From: Rhodanobacter thiooxydans | Lineage (GTDB): Bacteria > Pseudomonadota > Gammaproteobacteria > Xanthomonadales > Rhodanobacteraceae | Reading direction: 5' to 3' | Length of the DNA stretch: 64,000 bases | Assembly (NCBI RefSeq): GCF_021545845.1 | Contig: NZ_CP088923.1 | Coordinates: 1,426,001 to 1,490,000 of the forward strand | Shown here: positions 47,174 through 55,043 of the stretch, in pieces | How positions within the stretch are numbered: the first letter of the stretch is position 1 | Layout of the letters: every line of letters begins with the position of its first letter | Notes under the pieces: generated by a model | Told to the model about the DNA's origin: nothing | Database searches by the model: none | The model's input: only the letters and a program-made list of their open reading frames with translations | Translations under genes and position numbers: made by a program

Positions 47174-48544
47174 ATGAATCCCCCTGTATCCGATTTTCAC
47201 CCCGCCGCCGGCTGGGCCCCCGATTCGTGGCAGCAGCGCGTGGCGCTGCAGCAGCCGCATTACGACGATGCAGCGGAACTGGCTGCCGCCGGCGCGCAAC
47301 TGGCCCAGTTGCCGCCACTGGTGACCTCGTGGGAGGTGCTGGCGCTGAAGCAGGCGCTGGCCGAGGCGCAGGAGGGCAGGCGTTTCCTGTTGCAGGGCGG
47401 CGACTGTGCCGAGAGCTTCGCCGACTGCACCAGTCCGGTGATCTCGAACCGGCTGAAGGTGCTGCTGCAGATGAGCCTGGTGCTGGTGCACGGCCTGAAG
47501 AAGCCGGTGCTGCGGGTGGGCCGTTTCGCGGGGCAGTATGCCAAGCCGCGTTCGGCCGACACCGAGACGCGCGATGGCGTGACCCTGCCGAGCTTCCGCG
47601 GCGACGTGGTCAACAGCCCAGAGTTCACCACCGCTGCACGCCGGCCCGATCCGCAGCGGCTGATCCAGGCGCATGCGCGCTCGGCGCTGACCATGAACTT
47701 CGTGCGTGCGCTGATCGACGGTGGTTTCGCCGACCTGCATCACCCGGAATACTGGGATCTGGCCTGGGTCGAGCATTCGCCGCTGGCTGCCGAATACCGC
47801 CAGATGGTAACCGCCATCGGCGACTCGCTGCGCTTCATGGAAACCCTGGCTGGCTCGATCGCCGGCTTCTCCAAGGTGGATTTCTTCACCTCGCACGAGG
47901 CGCTGCTGCTGCGTTACGAGCAGGCGCTGACCCGCCAGGTGCCGCGCCACCCCGGCTGGTTCAACCTGTCCACCCACTTTCCGTGGATCGGCATGCGCAC
48001 CGCCGCGCTGGACGGCGCGCACGTGGAGTATTTCCGCGGCATCCGCAACCCGGTGGCGGTGAAGGTCGGCCCTTCGGTGACGGCGGAGCAACTGCTGCCG
48101 CTGATCGACGCCTTGAACCCGGACGACGAGCCCGGCCGGCTGACCCTGATCCACCGCATGGGCAACGCGAAGATCGCCGCCGCGCTGCCGCCGCTGCTGG
48201 CCGCGGTGAAGCGCGAGGGCCGGCGCGTGCTGTGGGTGGCCGACCCGATGCACGGCAACACCGAGAGCACCTCGAACGGCCACAAGACCCGCCGCTTCGA
48301 CAATATCCGCGGTGAGCTCGACCAGGCGTTCGACATCCACGCGGCAGCCGGCACCCGGCTCGGCGGCGTGCATCTGGAGCTGACCGGCGAGGACGTCACC
48401 GAGTGCATGGGCGGCGCCCGCGACCTGTCCGAGAGCGACCTCGACCGCGCCTACAAGTCGATGGTCGATCCGCGCTTGAACTACGAGCAATCGCTGGAGC
48501 TGGCGATGCTGATCGTGCGCAAATCGGTCAACGGGCAGGGTTGA
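47174..48544 (+). CDS. Class II 3-deoxy-7-phosphoheptulonate (DAHP) synthase
   Basis: First enzyme of the shikimate pathway, joining phosphoenolpyruvate and erythrose-4-phosphate. 456 residues, the plant-like class II type. Motifs: FLLQGGDCAESFADC (metal-binding Cys), RVGRFAGQYAKPRS, and KVGPSVTAEQLLPLI, with WVADPMHGNT near the C-terminus. ATG 47174 has AGGG at 47163-47166; ATG 47141, which overlaps the dsbB stop, would add 11 residues. A convergent terminator follows. Confidence 0.95.
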   Translation: MNPPVSDFHPAAGWAPDSWQQRVALQQPHYDDAAELAAAGAQLAQLPPLVTSWEVLALKQALAEAQEGRRFLLQGGDCAESFADCTSPVISNRLKVLLQMSLVLVHGLKKPVLRVGRFAGQYAKPRSADTETRDGVTLPSFRGDVVNSPEFTTAARRPDPQRLIQAHARSALTMNFVRALIDGGFADLHHPEYWDLAWVEHSPLAAEYRQMVTAIGDSLRFMETLAGSIAGFSKVDFFTSHEALLLRYEQALTRQVPRHPGWFNLSTHFPWIGMRTAALDGAHVEYFRGIRNPVAVKVGPSVTAEQLLPLIDALNPDDEPGRLTLIHRMGNAKIAAALPPLLAAVKREGRRVLWVADPMHGNTESTSNGHKTRRFDNIRGELDQAFDIHAAAGTRLGGVHLELTGEDVTECMGGARDLSESDLDRAYKSMVDPRLNYEQSLELAMLIVRKSVNGQG

Positions 48545-48565
48545 CGCGCCAGCAGTGCGTTCGGG

Positions 48566-48590
48566 AAAGGTGGCCACCGGCCGCCTTTTT
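48566..48590 (+). terminator. Terminator between DAHP synthase and amidase remnant
   Basis: AAAGGTGGCC (48566-48575) and GGCCGCCTTT (48579-48588) with one G-T pair, continuing TT. The A-run on the other side makes it potentially bidirectional for these convergent genes. Confidence 0.8.
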
Positions 48591-48602
48591 ATCGCGACAT
48601 GC

Positions 48603-49873
48603 TCAGCGCATGGAGGTTGCCGGCTTGCCACCCACGGTGTCGAGGAACTGCGGCGGCTGCCAGGCTTTCGCATGCTGCTCGAAGCCGTAGGCGATCGCGA
48701 TCAGCGTGGGCTCGCTCCACTTCGTGCCGAACAGCACGATGCCGACCGGCAGGCCGTGCGCAAACCCGGCCGGCACGGTGATCGAGGGATAGCCGGCCAC
48801 CGCCGCCGGCTGCGAGGCGCCGCCCACGGTGGGGTCGCCGCTGACGATGTGGTCGCCGAGCACTGGATCGGTCATGAAGGCCGGGCCCCACGACGGCGCC
48901 AGCAGCGCGTCCAGGTGTTGCGTCTTCAGCGCGGCGTCGATGCCTTCCGGCCCGGCCAAACGCTTCGCCTCGGCCAGCGCATCGGTGTATGTCTTGTCGC
49001 TGAGCGGCCCCTTCTGTTCGGCCTGCTCGAACAGTTCCTGGCCGAACCAGCGCATCTCGGTGGCGGCATGCGCCTGGTTGAACGCGATCAGGTCGGCCAG
49101 CGTCTTCACTCTCAGGCCGCGGCGACCGGCCAGGTAGACGTTGATGTCGTGCTTGAAGTCGTACAGCAGCACGGTGAGCTCCGGCTTGCCGAGCTCGGCC
49201 AGGTGCGGCAGCGTGACCGGGTCGACGATGATCGCGCCCTGCGCCTTCATCAGCACGATGGACTCGTCGAGCACGCGGTTGGCGTTCGGCTCGGCGCCGG
49301 CGAGCCGGCGCTGGAACCGCAGGGGTTGCGGTCGAGCACGTAGGGGTTCTTGGTCTGTCCGCCGCGTCCGCTCCAGCCGCTGCTGGCATGGTTGGAGCGG
49401 AAGTTGGCCCATTCGCTCAGGTTGGTCTTGCCAAGGATCAGCGCGCCGACCTTGCGCAGCCGCTCGACCAGGCCGGCGACGCGCGGCGCCGGCGCGTCGG
49501 TGAGCGCCAGCGAGCCGGCGGTGGTCAGCATGCGGTCGCCGGTATCGATGTTGTCCTTCAACAGCACCGGGATGCCGTACAGCGGGCTGCGGGCCTTCGT
49601 GCGTTTTGCATCGAGTTCGCCGGCCAGCTGCAGCGCGTCGGGATTGGTCTCGCTCACCGCATGCAGGCTCGGGCCGGATTGGTCGAGCTGCCGGATGCGC
49701 TCGAGCAACGCTTGCGCCAGCCCCCGGCTGTCCAGCGTGCCGGCATCCATGCGCTGCTGCAGCTGTGCGACCGAGGCGCAGGCGATCTCCGGCGGGGCAG
49801 TCTCGGCAGCCGCTGCCGGACCGGCGAGCAGCATGGCGGCCAAGGCGACGAGATGGACGGCTGGATGTTTCAC
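48603..49873 (-). pseudogene. Broken amidase gene (internal deletion plus frameshift)
   Basis: The N-terminal part (from ATG 49873) has a signal peptide (MKHPAVHLVALAAMLLAGPA) and the amidase-signature start: catalytic Lys106 in GIPVLLKDNIDT and GSSAGS at residues 186-191. It then leaves frame and stops at 49250. The C-terminal part continues in another frame from EPNANRVLDESIVLMKAQ (49290) to the end at 48603. The region between the GSSAGS motif and this segment, which in the family holds the serine nucleophile (GTETDGSI-type motif) and more than 100 residues, is missing. The junction lies within 49293-49303, next to a GCCGGCG repeat. The protein cannot be a working amidase, so this is a decaying gene. 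Confidence 0.88.
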
Positions 49874-49967
49874 TATGACCCCGGTAGCGAGTACGGCATG
49901 CGGTCGCGCGGGCCAAGCTCAGCGCGGCGCCGGACGGGGCGCGGAGTTGCCAGAGTACAATCCCCGG

Positions 49968-50726
49968 ATGACGACGAATGCCCGTTCCTCTTCAGCCAAG
50001 CTCCTCGCCACCGTGGCCCTGCTGGCGGTCATCCTGTGCTTTGGCGCTCCTGCCCGTTCCGCCGACACGGCCGAGACGCCGCCGATTCCCGATACCTTGC
50101 AGCAGCGCATCGCCGCCTGCACCACCTGCCACGGCGTGCATGGCGAAGGTCGCCCCGGCAGCGGCTATTTCCCGCGCCTCGCCGGCAAGCCCGCGGGCTA
50201 CCTTGCGCGCCAGCTGCAGGATTTCCAGAACGGCCTGCGCAAGTACGCGCCGATGGAATACACCGTGCGCCAGTTGCCGCCCGCGTACATGCGCGAGATT
50301 GCCGAGTATTTCGCGGCGCAGCAGGTGCCGTACAGCCGCTCGCCGCTGCCGCCGGTGTCCGCTGCCACGCTCGAGCGCGGCGAGGAACTGATCGGCAAGG
50401 GCGATCCGGCCCGCCGGATTCCCGCCTGCAGCAGCTGCCACGGCAGCCAGCTGACCGGGGTGGAGCCGTCCACGCCGGGCCTGGTCGGCCTGCCGTACGA
50501 CTACCTCAGCGCACAGCTGGGTTCGTGGCGCACGCACACCCGCGCCACCGTGGCACCGGACTGCATGGCCGAGGTGGCAAGTCGGCTGGCTGAGTCGGAC
50601 ATCACCGCGGTGGCCGCCGCGCTGGCCAGCCGCGAGCTGCCGGCCGACACGCACCCGCAGCCGGCCGGTTCGGTGAAGCCGCCGCTGAGCTGTGGCGTGC
50701 TGGGCGCGACGGGAGACCCGTCATGA
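49968..50726 (+). CDS. Di-heme cytochrome c (c4-like), exported
   Basis: A 252-residue exported electron carrier. A signal peptide (residues about 1-32, cleavage near ARSA) is followed by two class I cytochrome domains with heme sites CTTCH (Cys51-Cys54-His55) and CSSCH (Cys154-Cys157-His158). Layout resembles cytochrome c4. Its stop overlaps the start of the tri-heme gene (ATGA, 50723-50726), so the two proteins probably work in one electron chain. No oxidase or dehydrogenase gene is adjacent. Confidence 0.92.
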   Translation: MTTNARSSSAKLLATVALLAVILCFGAPARSADTAETPPIPDTLQQRIAACTTCHGVHGEGRPGSGYFPRLAGKPAGYLARQLQDFQNGLRKYAPMEYTVRQLPPAYMREIAEYFAAQQVPYSRSPLPPVSAATLERGEELIGKGDPARRIPACSSCHGSQLTGVEPSTPGLVGLPYDYLSAQLGSWRTHTRATVAPDCMAEVASRLAESDITAVAAALASRELPADTHPQPAGSVKPPLSCGVLGATGDPS

Positions 50727-52015
50727 AGTGGTTGCGCTGGCTGCTGCCATCCATCGTGCTGCTGGGCGTGCTGGCACTGGCCTGGATGCTGTTCGCCGGC
50801 AGCGGCAGCCAGCCGACCCCGCCGGCCGCGAGCAAGGTTGCAGCGGCCAGCCTGCGCGATCCGGCGCTGATCGCGAAGGGCGAATACCTCGCCACGGTCG
50901 GCGACTGCGCCGACTGCCACACTGCCCAGGGCGGTGCGCGCTACGCCGGCGGTCGCGCGCTGGCCACGCCGTTCGGCAATATCCCGGTACCGAACATCAC
51001 GCCCGATCGCGCGACCGGCCTGGGCGACTGGAGCTTCGAGGATTTCTGGCAGGCGCTGCACAGCGGCAAGGGCCGCCACGGCGAGTTGCTGTATCCCGTG
51101 TTCTCCTATACCTCCTACACCAAGGTCAGCCATGACGATGCGCTGGCGATCTTCGCTTATCTGCAGTCGCTGGCACCGGTGCACCAGCCGGCAGTGGCGC
51201 CCACGCTGGCGTTCCCGTACAGCGTGCGCAACAGCCTGAAGGCCTGGCGCGCGCTGTACTTCCGCGAAGGCGAGTTCAAGCCCGACCCGGCGCAGTCGGC
51301 CGAGTGGAACCGCGGCGCCTACCTGGTGCAGGGGCTGGGCCATTGCAACGAATGCCATGCCGCGCGCGACACGCTCGGCGGCACGCCGCAGGACGTGCAC
51401 CTCACCGGTGGCCAGATTCCGATGCAGAACTGGTACGCGCCCGACCTGAGCACCCGCAAGAACGGCGGTCTGGAAGGCTGGAGCGCGCAGGACATCGTGG
51501 ACCTGCTGAAGACCGGCCAGTCAGCGAAGGGCGTCGCCTTCGGGCCGATGGCTGCGGTGGTATCGGGCAGCACCCAGCACATCAGCGATGCCGACCTGCG
51601 CGCGATCGCCAGCTACCTGCAGTCATTGCCACCGCGGGCGCCGGTGGCGGAGCCGGGCCCGCCGTTCGACGCCAGGACGCTCTCCACCCAGGGCGAGAAG
51701 GTTTACGCAAAGCACTGCGCCGACTGCCACGGCAAGCGCGGCGAAGGCGTGGCCGGGGTCTATCCGCCGCTGAATGGCAACTCCTCGGTGACCGAGCCGA
51801 GCGGCATCAACGCCACCCGCATGGTCCTGCTCGGCGGCTTCGCGCCGGTCACCGCGGCAAACCAGCGGCCGTACTCGATGCCGCCGTTCGCGCAGCAGCT
51901 GAGCGATGGCGAGGTGGCGGCGGTGGTCACCTACATCCGCCGCACCTGGTCGAACAAGGCCTCGATCGTGCGCGCCGAAGCGGTCAGCAAGTACCGGCAC
52001 ACGCCGATCGACTGA
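50723..52015 (+). CDS. Tri-heme cytochrome c, dehydrogenase-subunit type
   Basis: A 430-residue membrane-anchored or exported cytochrome with an N-terminal hydrophobic helix (about 5-25) and three heme sites: CADCH (62-66), CNECH (208-212) and CADCH (332-336). This three-domain form is that of the cytochrome subunit of membrane alcohol, gluconate or sugar dehydrogenases, which passes electrons to ubiquinone. The catalytic subunit is not encoded beside it, so its partner is unknown. Confidence 0.9.
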   Translation: MKWLRWLLPSIVLLGVLALAWMLFAGSGSQPTPPAASKVAAASLRDPALIAKGEYLATVGDCADCHTAQGGARYAGGRALATPFGNIPVPNITPDRATGLGDWSFEDFWQALHSGKGRHGELLYPVFSYTSYTKVSHDDALAIFAYLQSLAPVHQPAVAPTLAFPYSVRNSLKAWRALYFREGEFKPDPAQSAEWNRGAYLVQGLGHCNECHAARDTLGGTPQDVHLTGGQIPMQNWYAPDLSTRKNGGLEGWSAQDIVDLLKTGQSAKGVAFGPMAAVVSGSTQHISDADLRAIASYLQSLPPRAPVAEPGPPFDARTLSTQGEKVYAKHCADCHGKRGEGVAGVYPPLNGNSSVTEPSGINATRMVLLGGFAPVTAANQRPYSMPPFAQQLSDGEVAAVVTYIRRTWSNKASIVRAEAVSKYRHTPID

Positions 52016-52028
52016 CTCAGGCCTTCAC

Positions 52029-52155
52029 GTGCAGGAGCGCACCTTGTCCGCGAGGGACTTCCTTCGGTCGTGCGCGATGCTGTTGCTCTTGCCTCTACAG
52101 CTTTTCGTTTTGAAGGCGATAAGGGCAAGAGCATCGCGCGCAAGCGCGCTCCTAC
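52029..52155. repeat. REP-like inverted repeat
   Basis: The 3' copy reads, on the minus strand, GTAGGAGCGCGCTTGCGCG then CGATGCTCTTGCCC (52123-52155); the 5' copy starts GCAGGAGCGCACCTTG (52031) and continues GCGCGATGCT and CTCTTGCC. Together they form an imperfect long palindrome between convergent genes. The TAG stop of the glycosylase gene (52152-52154) is inside it. Repeats of the GTAGGAGCGCG type are common in Xanthomonadales and pseudomonads. Confidence 0.75.
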
Positions 52156-52673
52156 ATGCCCGCCCGGGCAGCGTGGAACAGCTCAGCCAGTGCCAGCCAT
52201 GGCGCCAGGTCCCAATGCCCGCGCGCCTGCCCGGACGGCGAGGGCAGCACGAACAGCCGCGTGCTGCCGAGGGTTTCGTCCTGCAGGCCGTAGCCGACGG
52301 CATGGCCGAGTGCGCTGCGTGCCGCGTTCTTGCTGGTGAAGGCGAGCAGGCGCGGAGCGTGGCGTTCGATCCGGGCGAACAGGGCGGGCGCATCGAACGC
52401 ATCGGGCGGCAGCTCGTCGTCGTTGCCGCTGTGGCGTTTGGCCAGGTCGGTGAGGCCGATGCCGAACTGCGGCAACAGCGGAAACTCCGCCGGCACGAGC
52501 AGGCGTGGCGTGAGGCCGGATGCGTGCAGAGCGCGCCAGAACAAATTGCCGGGATGCGCGTAGTAGGCACGCTCGGCGGCCGAGCGCCTGCCCGCGGCGG
52601 TGCCGCAGAACACCAGTGCCAGCCCGGGTTGCAGCAGGTCGGGCAGGACGTGGCGCTCAGTCCGCCGCGGCAT
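52152..52673 (-). CDS. mug: Mismatch-specific uracil-DNA glycosylase (Mug-like)
   Basis: Removes U (and T) mispaired with G. 173 residues. Mug-family motifs are LALVFCGTAAG (the active-site loop) near the N-terminus and LPSPSGQAR near the C-terminus. It overlaps the ATP-pyrophosphatase gene end by 17 bases. The protein ends GM at a stop provided by the REP-like repeat. Confidence 0.88.
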   Translation of the reverse strand: MPRRTERHVLPDLLQPGLALVFCGTAAGRRSAAERAYYAHPGNLFWRALHASGLTPRLLVPAEFPLLPQFGIGLTDLAKRHSGNDDELPPDAFDAPALFARIERHAPRLLAFTSKNAARSALGHAVGYGLQDETLGSTRLFVLPSPSGQARGHWDLAPWLALAELFHAARAGM

Positions 52674-53376
52674 CGCTGTCGAGCCGGCTGTCGTCCAGCA
52701 GGAAATCGGTGAACTGGAAGCGCCCGTCGCGCAGCACCGATTCGCCGCGGCGCAGCGCCAGCGGTCGGCGGAACAGCGGTCCGGCGTAACTCAGCGTGTG
52801 GAACTCGCCGCGCTCGCCGCAGGGGTCGACGCCGACCGGCAGCGTATCGAGCAGGGCGGCGTCGTAGTGGCGGCCGCAGAACTCCGCGCCCAGCTGCTGG
52901 GTGTCCACGCAGCACAGCACTGCGCGGTGGCCTTCGCCGACGAAGCGCCGCGCCAGTGCGGCGGTGTCCTCGCCCCACAGCGGGAACACCGCGCGCCAGT
53001 TCTCGCGGCCGAGCTGGCGCACACGGTAGTCGCGCACGTCCTCCAGGAACAGGTCGCCGAACGCGCAGTGGCGAATGCCCGGCCAGCGCCTGCGCGCCTC
53101 GACCAGCGCCTGCGCATGGGCCGCCTCGTAGGCCTCGTTGCTGCCCGGCCAGTCCAGCATCACCTCCAGCAGCGGCAGGCCCAGCGCGGCGGCCTGCGCC
53201 TGCAGCACCGCGCGCGGGGTGCCGTGCATGGCCACGCGCTGGTAGTTGCGGTTGACCGTGGTAAGCAGGCCGACCACCTGCCACTGCGGATCGGCCAGCA
53301 GCCGCTGCAGGGCCAGCAGGCAGTCCTTGCCGCCACTCCAGGCCAGCAGGGTGGGCGTCGGCGTGGGTGTCGTCAT
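52657..53376 (-). CDS. ATP-pyrophosphatase, diphthine-ammonia ligase family
   Basis: A 239-residue N-type ATP pyrophosphatase (Diphthami_syn_2/MJ0570 family). The ATP-binding SGGKDCLLAL motif (PP-loop) is next to the N-terminus in LLAWSGGKDC. Bacteria lack diphthamide, so the substrate is unknown. ATG 53376 starts at MTTPTPTPTLLAW; the longer upstream frame is not needed. Four bases of the neighbouring mug start lie within its 3' end, so both genes are one unit. Confidence 0.85.
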   Translation of the reverse strand: MTTPTPTPTLLAWSGGKDCLLALQRLLADPQWQVVGLLTTVNRNYQRVAMHGTPRAVLQAQAAALGLPLLEVMLDWPGSNEAYEAAHAQALVEARRRWPGIRHCAFGDLFLEDVRDYRVRQLGRENWRAVFPLWGEDTAALARRFVGEGHRAVLCCVDTQQLGAEFCGRHYDAALLDTLPVGVDPCGERGEFHTLSYAGPLFRRPLALRRGESVLRDGRFQFTDFLLDDSRLDSDAAAD

Positions 53377-53534
53377 GCGTTCGGTTCCGGGATGGTTCGT
53401 GGGGCGGCGAGCCGTGTCGCGCGCCGGTGCCCATTTTGCGTCATCCGGCGCTGGCGTGTGGATTCCATGTCGCCGTTCATCGACAGTCCGTGGCCGCACC
53501 GCTATAAAGATCACCTGTCCCGGGGGAGTACGCG

Positions 53535-55022
53535 GTGAGCGAAGAAATCCTGATCAACGTGACCCCGCGCGAGACGCGGGTCGGGGTGGTCGAGAACGGC
53601 ATGCTGCAGGAGGTGCACGTCGAGCGGGCGTCGCGGCGCGGCTACGTGGGCAACATCTACAAGGGCCGCGTGCAGCGGGTGATGCCGGGCATGCAGGCGG
53701 TGTTCGTGGAGATCGGGCTGGAGCGCGCGGCGTTCCTGCATGCCTCGGACATCGTGCGTCCGACGCCGGCCGATGGCGCCGAAACGAACGGCAACGGCCA
53801 CCTGCCGTCGATCAGCGAGCTGGTGCACGAAGGCCAGGAGATCGTGGTGCAGGTGGTGAAGGACCCGATCAGCACCAAGGGTGCGCGGCTGTCGGCGCAC
53901 CTGTCCATCCCCTCGCGCTACCTGGTGCTGCTGCCGTACGCGCGCACCCTGGGCATCTCCGCGCGGATCGAGGACGAGGCCGAGCGCCAGCGCCTGCGCG
54001 AGGTGCTGACCCCGCTGATCGGCGACGACGCGTCCGGCAACAGCCGGCTGGGCTACATCGTGCGCACCAATGCCGAGGGCCAGAGTGCGGAGTCGCTGGC
54101 GTTCGACGTGACCTATCTCGGCAAGGTGTGGCGGGTGGTGCAGGAGAACATCGCGAAGGCGAAGGTCGGCGAGCGCGTGTACGAGGAGCTGTCGCTGCCG
54201 CTGCGCAGCCTGCGCGACATGCTCAACGAGGACATCGAGAAGGTGCGGGTGGATTCGCGCGACACCTTCGAGAAGGTGACCCATTTCGTGCACAAGTTCA
54301 TGCCGAACCTGGACGACCGCATCGAGCATTACGACGGCGAGCGGCCGATCTTCGACCTGTACGGCGTCGAGGACGAGATGCAGCGCGCGCTGAAGAAGGA
54401 AGTGCCGCTGAAGTCCGGCGGCTACCTGATCGTCGACCAGACCGAGGCGATGACCACCATCGACGTCAACACCGGCGCCTACCTCGGCTCGCGCAACCTG
54501 GAGGAGACGGTCTACCGCACCAACCTGGAGGCCGCGCAGGCGGCGGCGCGCCAGCTGCGCCTGCGCAACCTGGGCGGCATCGTCATCATCGACTTCATCG
54601 ACATGAGCGACGAGGAGCACAAGCGGCAGGTGCTGCGCATGCTCAGCAAGGGGCTGGCGCGCGACCACGCCAAGACCACGGTGTACCCGATGTCGGCGCT
54701 GGGCCTGGTCGAGATGACCCGCAAGCGCACCACCGAGAGCCTGGCCCGCCAGCTGTGCGAGCCGTGCCCGGCCTGCAACGGCCGCGGCGTGCAGAAGACC
54801 GCCGAGACGGTGACCTACGAGATCTTCCGCGAGATCACCCGGGCGGTGCGCCAGTTCAACGCGCGGAAGCTGCTGGTGATGGCCAACCCGGCGGTGGTCA
54901 ACCGCATCCTGGAAGAGGAATCCGGCGCGGTGGCCGAACTGGAAGAGTTCATCTCCAAGAGCATACGCTTCCAGGCCGAAGAGCATTATTCGCAGGAACA
55001 GTTCGATGTCGTCTTGCTGTAG
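53535..55022 (+). CDS. rng: Ribonuclease G
   Basis: Endoribonuclease that matures the 5' end of 16S rRNA and takes part in mRNA decay. 495 residues from GTG 53535; GGGGGAG (53522-53528) is six bases upstream. An S1-like domain is within residues about 38-125, and the RNase E/G catalytic domain contains the DVNTGAY segment with the magnesium-binding Asp (here TIDVNTGAYLGSRNLEE). A CxxC zinc-link motif is seen as CEPCPACNGRG. Confidence 0.95.
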   Translation: MSEEILINVTPRETRVGVVENGMLQEVHVERASRRGYVGNIYKGRVQRVMPGMQAVFVEIGLERAAFLHASDIVRPTPADGAETNGNGHLPSISELVHEGQEIVVQVVKDPISTKGARLSAHLSIPSRYLVLLPYARTLGISARIEDEAERQRLREVLTPLIGDDASGNSRLGYIVRTNAEGQSAESLAFDVTYLGKVWRVVQENIAKAKVGERVYEELSLPLRSLRDMLNEDIEKVRVDSRDTFEKVTHFVHKFMPNLDDRIEHYDGERPIFDLYGVEDEMQRALKKEVPLKSGGYLIVDQTEAMTTIDVNTGAYLGSRNLEETVYRTNLEAAQAAARQLRLRNLGGIVIIDFIDMSDEEHKRQVLRMLSKGLARDHAKTTVYPMSALGLVEMTRKRTTESLARQLCEPCPACNGRGVQKTAETVTYEIFREITRAVRQFNARKLLVMANPAVVNRILEEESGAVAELEEFISKSIRFQAEEHYSQEQFDVVLL

Positions 55023-55043
55023 ATCCGGCGACTGCCCATCGAT

